Of a stretch of DNA of 8,037 nt, positions 1 through 4,827 are shown one piece after another. The notes under the pieces were generated by a model. It was not told where the DNA came from. It ran no database searches and saw nothing but the letters and a program-made list of their open reading frames with translations. The position numbers were made by a program, and so were the translations under genes. Every line of letters begins with the position of its first letter. Positions within the stretch are counted from its first letter, which is position 1. The stretch spans positions 1 to 8,037 of the forward strand of contig JAUXCL010000105.1 in assembly GCA_030618905.1 (NCBI GenBank). Direction: 5' to 3'. The DNA is from Bacteroidales bacterium (GTDB taxonomy: Bacteria > Bacteroidota > Bacteroidia > Bacteroidales > B18-G4).

Positions 1-1370
1 CAAATCTTCTCTTTAGGTAGTCCTATTGATTCAACAAGATCATCCAGCTTTTGGTACTGCAGTGAACTTACACCTATTCTTTCCCTTATCTTTTCGATCA
101 TGGCATAGTACCTGTCAGTTCCCGGTGTTGCATACTCATCAAGATGATTGTCTTCTTTTCCTTCAAGGTCCTTGATGGCTTTGCGCCCGGCCAGGTCCAG
201 TGTTGAACGTGAGCGGGAAAAATTCAGAAAATCACAGGGGAATATCAAGGTTGGACATGCCGGACGAACATGTATTTCATCTGCACCGTATTCATATAAG
301 ATCTTGACATTATCTTTAAACTGCGTTCCCCGTACAATAGAATCATCGCAAAAGACAATCTTCCTTCCTTCAATCAATGATTTTACCGGGATCAGCTTCA
401 TTTTTGCCACCAGGTCGCGTATTTCCTGGTTTTGAGGCATAAAACTCCTTGGCCAGGTAGGCGTATATTTGACATAGGCCCGTTTGTAGGGAATTTGCTT
501 TTCATTCGAATAGCCGATTGCATGAGCTATGCCGGAATCAGGTATGCCAGAGACAAAATCCACCTTTGCATGATCATTCCTTGCCAGCGCAGCTCCGCAG
601 CGATACCTGCATTCCTCAACATTAATCCCCTCATAATCAGAGCTCGGATAACCATAATAAACCCATAGGAATGCACATATTTGCATTTCATCATTGGGCT
701 TCCTGACCTGTTCATAGCCATCAGCAGTGATTAACACAATTTCGCCCGGACCAATATCCTTTTTTGTTTCAAAACCCAGGTTGGAAAAGGCACTGGATTC
801 AGAACTGACCGCGAAAGCTTCATTTTTCCGACCCAGGCTTATCGGTGTCCTTCCCAACTTGTCGCGCGCTGCATATATTCCTTTCCTGGTCAACAAAAGC
901 ATGGAGCAAGAGCCCTTAACCCTATTGTACACATTCTCAATCCCATCTTCAAAGGATTGCTCTTCATCAATTAACATGGCGATGAGTTCAGAAGCATTTG
1001 TTCCTTCTATGCCGGTCTCAGAAAAATGCCTTTTCTGTTTCAGTGCCCTTTGGGTTAACTCTTCGATATTGACAATCTTACTGACTGTTACAATGGCAAA
1101 TTCACCCAGATGAGAGTTGATACGGATGGGCTGCGCTTCTGTATCACTGATCACACCAATACCACTGTTTCCATGGAACTCATGAAGATGGGGCTCAAAT
1201 TTAGTTCTGAAATAAGAATTCTCCAGGTTGTGGATTGTCCGCTTGAACTCTTTGGAATTCAGCACGGCCATTCCACCTCTCCTGGTCCCCAGGTGAGAAT
1301 TATAATCCGTTCCATAATATAAATCGTTTACACAATCTGATTTAGAAATCGTACCAAAAAAACCGCCCAT
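1..1370 (-). CDS. PurF-family amidophosphoribosyltransferase paralogue with degenerate glutaminase domain (3' end off window)
   Basis: Reading from the ATG at 1370 down to base 1 gives 456 residues without a stop; the C-terminus is beyond the left edge. PurF makes phosphoribosylamine from PRPP and glutamine in the first step of cytoplasmic purine synthesis. Residues 1-220 or so form the Ntn glutaminase domain, recognisable from ARDKLGRTP (168-176), SSESSAF (189-195) and GPGEIVLI (207-214). Residues 230-400 or so form the phosphoribosyltransferase domain, with GIPDSG (275-280), RSFM (308-311) and the PRPP loop CDDSIVRGTQ (341-350). The normal start MCGI is MGGF here, so the nucleophilic cysteine is glycine. 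The oxyanion Asn-Gly aligns to V96-S97, and the Arg and Asp of the active site also appear lost. C232 and C379 align with Fe-S ligands of the Bacillus subtilis type. I infer an enzyme that uses ammonia or another amine, or a PurF paralogue with a different role. Family assignment is firm; function is not. Confidence 0.9.
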   Translation of the reverse strand, partial: MGGFFGTISKSDCVNDLYYGTDYNSHLGTRRGGMAVLNSKEFKRTIHNLENSYFRTKFEPHLHEFHGNSGIGVISDTEAQPIRINSHLGEFAIVTVSKIVNIEELTQRALKQKRHFSETGIEGTNASELIAMLIDEEQSFEDGIENVYNRVKGSCSMLLLTRKGIYAARDKLGRTPISLGRKNEAFAVSSESSAFSNLGFETKKDIGPGEIVLITADGYEQVRKPNDEMQICAFLWVYYGYPSSDYEGINVEECRYRCGAALARNDHAKVDFVSGIPDSGIAHAIGYSNEKQIPYKRAYVKYTPTWPRSFMPQNQEIRDLVAKMKLIPVKSLIEGRKIVFCDDSIVRGTQFKDNVKILYEYGADEIHVRPACPTLIFPCDFLNFSRSRSTLDLAGRKAIKDLEGKEDNHLDEYATPGTDRYYAMIEKIRERIGVSSLQYQKLDDLVESIGLPKEKI

Positions 1371-1488
1371 AATTTTGAATTTTGCTTTGTAACTTGAAGG
1401 TATTAAAACTAATATTTTCTATTCGACTTATTGCGGAATGTTGAGAACTTGTTAATGAATTTTTCCTAACTTCACTCCCCAAATAACA
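1371..1488. promoter_or_regulatory. Divergent intergenic region between the PurF-like gene and the M64 peptidase gene
   Basis: This 118-bp A/T-rich gap must hold the promoters of two divergent genes. On the plus strand, TAATTTTG at 1370-1377 matches the Bacteroidota -7 consensus TAnnTTTG exactly, but I see no good TTG at the -33 position. A weaker plus candidate is TAACTTCA at 1467-1474, with TTG at 1449-1451 and a rather short spacer. On the minus strand, TAGTTTTA (complement of 1404-1411) matches 7 of 8 positions of the -7 element, again without a clear -33. The heptamer AATTTTG is repeated head to tail at 1371-1384, directly before the minus-strand start codon. No ribosome-binding site or strong hairpin is evident. 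The existence of promoters here is inferred from gene orientation; the exact elements are uncertain. Confidence 0.4.
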
Positions 1489-1494
1489 GTGATT

Positions 1495-2763
1495 ATGAAA
1501 AAGCTATTTCTTATCGTCTTACTGGCAATTTCCTTTTCCTCTTTTGCCCAGTTCAAGGAGCATTTCAAAAACAAAACCCTGCGTATCGATTATACCCATT
1601 CAGGAGATGCTGTTGATGAATTTTTAATATTCGATACCGTGTTTGTGGAAAAATACTGGGGCGGCTCAAAAACAAAGCTTATCGATGAGTTTGATTATGG
1701 CAACCATAAATTCGAAGTATACGATGCCCTGACCAACGAATTGCTGTATTCCCGCGGTTATTCTTCTCTGTTCAGGGAATGGCAGGCCACGCCCGAAGCC
1801 AAAGAGCTTATCAAGGATTACCCCGAAACCATTGTTTTTCCCTACCCGAAAAACGCAGTAAATGTGACTTTTTCCAGCAGGAATAAAGACCTGTCATGGG
1901 AAAAGACATTCATCCTGCATATTGATCCTGAAACCAGGAACATCCGGAAAAATGTAGTCGCGAAATACAAAAAGACAAAGATCCATTATTCCGGACCGGC
2001 TAATTTTAAGCTCGATATTGCCATCCTTGCAGAAGGATATACTGCTGAAGAAATGGATAAGTTTCTCAAGGATTGTGAACGCTTCAAACGGTATATCCTG
2101 AATTCCGCGCCCTATAACAAAAATAAATTCAAGATCAATATATGGGCGGTGCAGTCCATTTCCGAAGAATCCGGTTCGGATCTGCCCGGTAAAGACGTTT
2201 GGAAAAACACTTCAATGCATACCAATTTTTACACATTTGATTCTGAGCGCTACCTGACCACCAATGACATGACCAGTGTAAGAAACGTTGCGTCACTGGT
2301 TCCTTACGACCAGATCTTTATCCTGGTTAACCATGAGAAATATGGTGGCGGAGGAATTTATAACTTTTACAGCCTGGGAACCAGCGACAATCCCAGTGGG
2401 GATTTCCTTTTCCAACATGAGTTCGGTCACGCTTTTGCCGGACTGGGAGATGAATATTATACTTCTGAGGTTGCGGTCGAAGATTTTTATCCATTGGATG
2501 TGGAACCCTGGGAACCCAATATCACCACGCTTACAGATTTTGACAACAAGTGGAAGTCTATGATGGATCCTGCCACACCTGTCCCAACACCGGCCGAAGA
2601 TAAGTATAACACGACAGTAGGCGTTTATGAAGGAGGCGGTTATGTGGCTAAAGGTGTATACCGTCCCTACATCGATTGTACCATGAAATCTGTCAAATAT
2701 GATGCCTTCTGCCCGGTCTGTATTGATGCCATACAGCGAATGATCAATTTTTATGCTGAATAA
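1495..2763 (+). CDS. Exported M64-family (IgA peptidase-like) zinc metallopeptidase
   Basis: The product has 422 residues from the ATG at 1495. A GTG at 1489 would add two residues, but the ATG puts the basic MKK directly before a hydrophobic stretch, giving a typical signal peptide (residues 1-19, probable cleavage after SSFA or FAQ). No lipobox cysteine is seen. Residues 20-165 or so match the N-terminal beta-rich domain common in Bacteroidota M64 proteins. The catalytic domain follows, with AILAEGYT (176-183) and the zinc motif HEFGH (308-312); GLGDEY (316-321) follows it and should supply the third ligand. Near the C-terminus, FCPVC (405-409) is a family hallmark, with C395 upstream. M64 was founded on a clostridial IgA protease, but substrates of Bacteroidota members are mostly unknown, so IgA cleavage should not be assumed. 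The protein ends soon after the catalytic domain and has no T9SS tail, so a periplasmic or other non-T9SS location is likely. ptb starts 17 bp downstream, suggesting cotranscription. Confidence 0.93.
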   Translation: MKKLFLIVLLAISFSSFAQFKEHFKNKTLRIDYTHSGDAVDEFLIFDTVFVEKYWGGSKTKLIDEFDYGNHKFEVYDALTNELLYSRGYSSLFREWQATPEAKELIKDYPETIVFPYPKNAVNVTFSSRNKDLSWEKTFILHIDPETRNIRKNVVAKYKKTKIHYSGPANFKLDIAILAEGYTAEEMDKFLKDCERFKRYILNSAPYNKNKFKINIWAVQSISEESGSDLPGKDVWKNTSMHTNFYTFDSERYLTTNDMTSVRNVASLVPYDQIFILVNHEKYGGGGIYNFYSLGTSDNPSGDFLFQHEFGHAFAGLGDEYYTSEVAVEDFYPLDVEPWEPNITTLTDFDNKWKSMMDPATPVPTPAEDKYNTTVGVYEGGGYVAKGVYRPYIDCTMKSVKYDAFCPVCIDAIQRMINFYAE

Positions 2764-2780
2764 TTTAATCACTAAAGACT

Positions 2781-3680
2781 ATGCTAAAGAAATTATCTGA
2801 TCTTCATGAGATCGTTAAGAAAGCTCCAAAAAAGAAGCTGGTCCTTGCAGTAGCACAGGATGAACATTCCCTGGAGGCCGTCGTGGCTGCCTCAGATATG
2901 AAAATTATCGATTGTCTCCTGGTGGGTGACAAGGTGAAGATTGAGCAGATTGCCAAAGAGAAGAATATCAAACTTTCCAAAGCCACCATCATCGACGAAC
3001 CAAACCTGACCCAGGCAGTAGCCAAGTCAGTCAAGCTTGTCCATTTCGGGGAAGCGGATATTCTGATGAAAGGCAATATTGGAACGGCTGCATTGCTAAA
3101 GGGGGTTTTAAACAAGGAATGGGGCCTACGTAAAAACAGTCTCCTGTCGCATATAGCCCTTTTTGAAGTGCCTGCTTATCACCATAAACTGATTGCCCTC
3201 TCAGATGTAGCCATGAACATTGCCCCTGATCTGAATGCTAAGGTGAATATTATCAATAATGCCATTGAATTTCTCAATAAACTGGGGATCAATGAGCCTA
3301 AAATTGCAGTTATTGGAGCAGTGGAACTTGTCAATGTCATGATGCCTGCAACCATGGATGCTGCCCTTTTATCTAAAATGGCTGACCGTGGCCAGATCCC
3401 CAATTGCCTGATCGACGGCCCACTGGCTTTTGACAACGCCATCAGTGCTGCCAGTGCCAGGCACAAAGGCATTCGCAGTAATGTTGCCGGTGAAGCTGAT
3501 ATGTTATTGCTTCCCGACATTGAAGCAGGCAATGTATTGTATAAATCATTTGTCTTCTTTGCAAATGCAAAAGTTGCATCCTTGGTCCTGGGAGCCTCCG
3601 CTCCGATCGTGCTTACTTCAAGGTCGGATTCCGAAGTATCCAAACTGGATAGTATCATCCTTGCTGCAGCAACTCAATAA
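2781..3680 (+). CDS. ptb: Phosphate butyryltransferase
   Basis: This 299-residue cytoplasmic enzyme converts butyryl-CoA (or a related acyl-CoA) and phosphate into acyl phosphate and CoA. Length and motifs fit the Ptb branch of the phosphate acetyl/butyryltransferase family rather than the longer Pta proteins. Diagnostic stretches in order are ADILMKGNIGTA (92-103), LSHIALFEVP (122-131), DVAMNIAPDLNAKV (142-155), MPATMDAA (188-195), KMADRGQI (199-206), DGPLAFDNA (212-220), VAGEADMLLLPDIEAGNVLYKS (near 235-256) and APIVLTSRSDS (274-284). There is no N-terminal enoyl-CoA hydratase extension of the kind found in some fused relatives. The ATG is preceded by A/T-rich sequence without a Shine-Dalgarno element. 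buk begins 10 bp after the stop, so the two are surely coupled in function and probably in transcription. Whether the natural substrate is straight-chain butyryl-CoA or a branched-chain acyl-CoA such as isobutyryl- or isovaleryl-CoA cannot be read from the sequence. Confidence 0.95.
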   Translation: MLKKLSDLHEIVKKAPKKKLVLAVAQDEHSLEAVVAASDMKIIDCLLVGDKVKIEQIAKEKNIKLSKATIIDEPNLTQAVAKSVKLVHFGEADILMKGNIGTAALLKGVLNKEWGLRKNSLLSHIALFEVPAYHHKLIALSDVAMNIAPDLNAKVNIINNAIEFLNKLGINEPKIAVIGAVELVNVMMPATMDAALLSKMADRGQIPNCLIDGPLAFDNAISAASARHKGIRSNVAGEADMLLLPDIEAGNVLYKSFVFFANAKVASLVLGASAPIVLTSRSDSEVSKLDSIILAAATQ

Positions 3681-3690
3681 ATAACTGAAC

Positions 3691-4767
3691 ATGGAAGATA
3701 TTTTCATCATTGTCATTAATCCTGGCTCTACCTCAACTAAAATTGCAGTTTTTCAGAATGAAAAAAGCATTTTTGAGAAAAACATCACGCATAGCAATGC
3801 CGAGTTGGCACCCTTTAACAAGATCACTGACCAGTTTCAGTTTAGAAAACAAGTCGTTTACGATGAACTGAAAGCCCTGGATCTTGACCTGGAAAAGGTT
3901 AAGGTGGTGGTTGGCCGTGGCGGAATGGTGAAACCTATTGAATCCGGCACCTATAAGGTCAATGAGAAAATGCTCCAGGATTTACACAACAGTCCAATGG
4001 GCGAGCATGCCAGCAATCTCGGAGGGCTGATCGCTTATGAAATGGCATCCGATTTACCAGAAGCCGAGGCTTATATTGCAGATCCTGTGGTTGTAGATGA
4101 GATGGAAGATATTGCAAGGATCAGCGGGCATCCTTTGTTTCAGCGCAAATCCATTTTCCATGCCCTGAACCAGAAAGCAACCGCCAGGAACCATGCGAAA
4201 AAGGTGGGGAAAGCTTACGAAGACCTGAACATGATCGTTGTACACCTGGGGGGCGGTATCAGTGTAGGTGCACACCGCAAAGGCAAAGTTATAGATGTCA
4301 ACCATGCCATTGGTGGGGAAGGTCCTTTTTCACCTGAAAGAAGCGGAACACTGCCATCTATCGACCTGCTCAGGCTTTGTTTCAGCGGTCAATATTCCGA
4401 AGAGGAAATTGGCAAAATGCTGATTGGAAAAGGTGGACTAAGCGCCTATCTTGGCACCAACAGCGCCATGGAGGTTCGACGAAGGGTTGACGAAGGCGAT
4501 GCTGAAGCTACCCTGATCTATGATGCCATGGCATACCAGGTGGCCAAGATCATTGGTGAAATGTATACGGTGCTGGAATGTGATGTTGACTATATCCTGG
4601 TCACCGGAGGAATTGCCTATGACAAATGGTTTGTAAACCGTATAGAAATCAGGGTAAAGAAAATAGCCCCACTGGTAGTATACCCTGGCGAAAATGAGAT
4701 GGCCTCATTGGCCATGAATGGATTAAATGTGATTACCGGCAAATTACAAGCCCAAATTTATTCCTAA
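3691..4767 (+). CDS. buk: Butyrate kinase
   Basis: This 358-residue acetokinase-family (ASKHA fold) enzyme transfers phosphate between acyl phosphate and ADP, yielding free acid and ATP in the fermentative direction. The N-terminal phosphate-binding signature NPGSTSTK is at residues 10-17. GRGGMVKPIESGTY (75-88), HASNLGGLIAYEMA (106-119), DPVVVDEMEDIARISG (131-146) and HLGGGISVGAH (185-195) match butyrate kinases rather than acetate kinases, as does the length near 355. VTGGIAYD (304-311) and YPGENEMASLAMNG (331-344) complete the C-terminal ATP-binding lobe. All expected motifs are present and the frame is intact. It lies 10 bp after ptb, the standard ptb-buk order. The last 60 bp before the next gene carry a separate promoter candidate, so the transcript from M64/ptb may end or weaken here, though I see no classical terminator. 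Branched-chain acids are possible alternative substrates. Confidence 0.95.
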   Translation: MEDIFIIVINPGSTSTKIAVFQNEKSIFEKNITHSNAELAPFNKITDQFQFRKQVVYDELKALDLDLEKVKVVVGRGGMVKPIESGTYKVNEKMLQDLHNSPMGEHASNLGGLIAYEMASDLPEAEAYIADPVVVDEMEDIARISGHPLFQRKSIFHALNQKATARNHAKKVGKAYEDLNMIVVHLGGGISVGAHRKGKVIDVNHAIGGEGPFSPERSGTLPSIDLLRLCFSGQYSEEEIGKMLIGKGGLSAYLGTNSAMEVRRRVDEGDAEATLIYDAMAYQVAKIIGEMYTVLECDVDYILVTGGIAYDKWFVNRIEIRVKKIAPLVVYPGENEMASLAMNGLNVITGKLQAQIYS

Positions 4768-4794
4768 TATAAATTAATCTCTTCATTTTTTCAG

Positions 4795-4802
4795 TAATTT
4801 TG
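4795..4802 (+). promoter_or_regulatory. Candidate -7 promoter element of the M14 carboxypeptidase gene
   Basis: TAATTTTG matches the Bacteroidota sigma-factor -7 consensus TAnnTTTG at every defined position. It lies 25 bp before the ATG at 4828, which predicts a short leader of about 20 bases. A canonical TTG at -33 is not visible about 20 bp upstream, where the sequence is TTAATC-like, so the match is half of a promoter. The octamer overlaps the left arm of an inverted repeat. The position between buk and a gene with a different type of product supports a new transcription start. Confidence 0.5.
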
Positions 4803-4825
4803 TTTGTTCTACTTATAACAAACAA
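4800..4825. repeat. Perfect 9-bp inverted repeat in the leader of the M14 carboxypeptidase gene
   Basis: TTGTTTGTT (4800-4808) and AACAAACAA (4817-4825) are exact reverse complements around an 8-base loop. The left arm begins inside the -7 candidate and the right arm ends 2 bases before the start codon. The position suits an operator, or a weak hairpin that hides the translation start. The arms are A/T-rich with only two G:C pairs, and no T-run follows, so it does not look like an intrinsic terminator. Chance occurrence in A/T-rich DNA is possible. Confidence 0.4.
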
Positions 4826-4827
4826 TT

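Noticed and set aside
148..1322. A chain of plus-strand open frames (70-128 codons) covering the left end
   Set aside because: They overlap each other loosely, show no family motifs and lie antisense to a continuous 456-codon frame with clear PurF-family motifs.
1489..1494. GTG at 1489 as the start of the M64 gene
   Set aside because: The ATG at 1495 gives a better signal peptide and is a stronger start codon; the extra two residues have no support.
1495..2763. Naming the M64 protein an IgA protease
   Set aside because: Family membership does not fix the substrate, and nothing else in the window suggests a host-associated IgA-cleaving role.
2293..2772. A 159-codon minus-strand frame opposite the M64 catalytic region
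   Set aside because: It is antisense to the conserved zinc motif and C-terminus of M64, so its openness follows from the codon pattern of the real gene.
3179..3658. A 159-codon minus-strand frame opposite ptb
   Set aside because: The sense strand carries uninterrupted Ptb motifs here; the antisense product shows only low-complexity Ala/Ser/Leu runs.
4768..4827. Intrinsic terminator after buk
   Set aside because: The only clear hairpin (4800-4825) is A/T-rich and lacks a following T-run; the earlier T-rich run near 4786-4791 has no stem before it.
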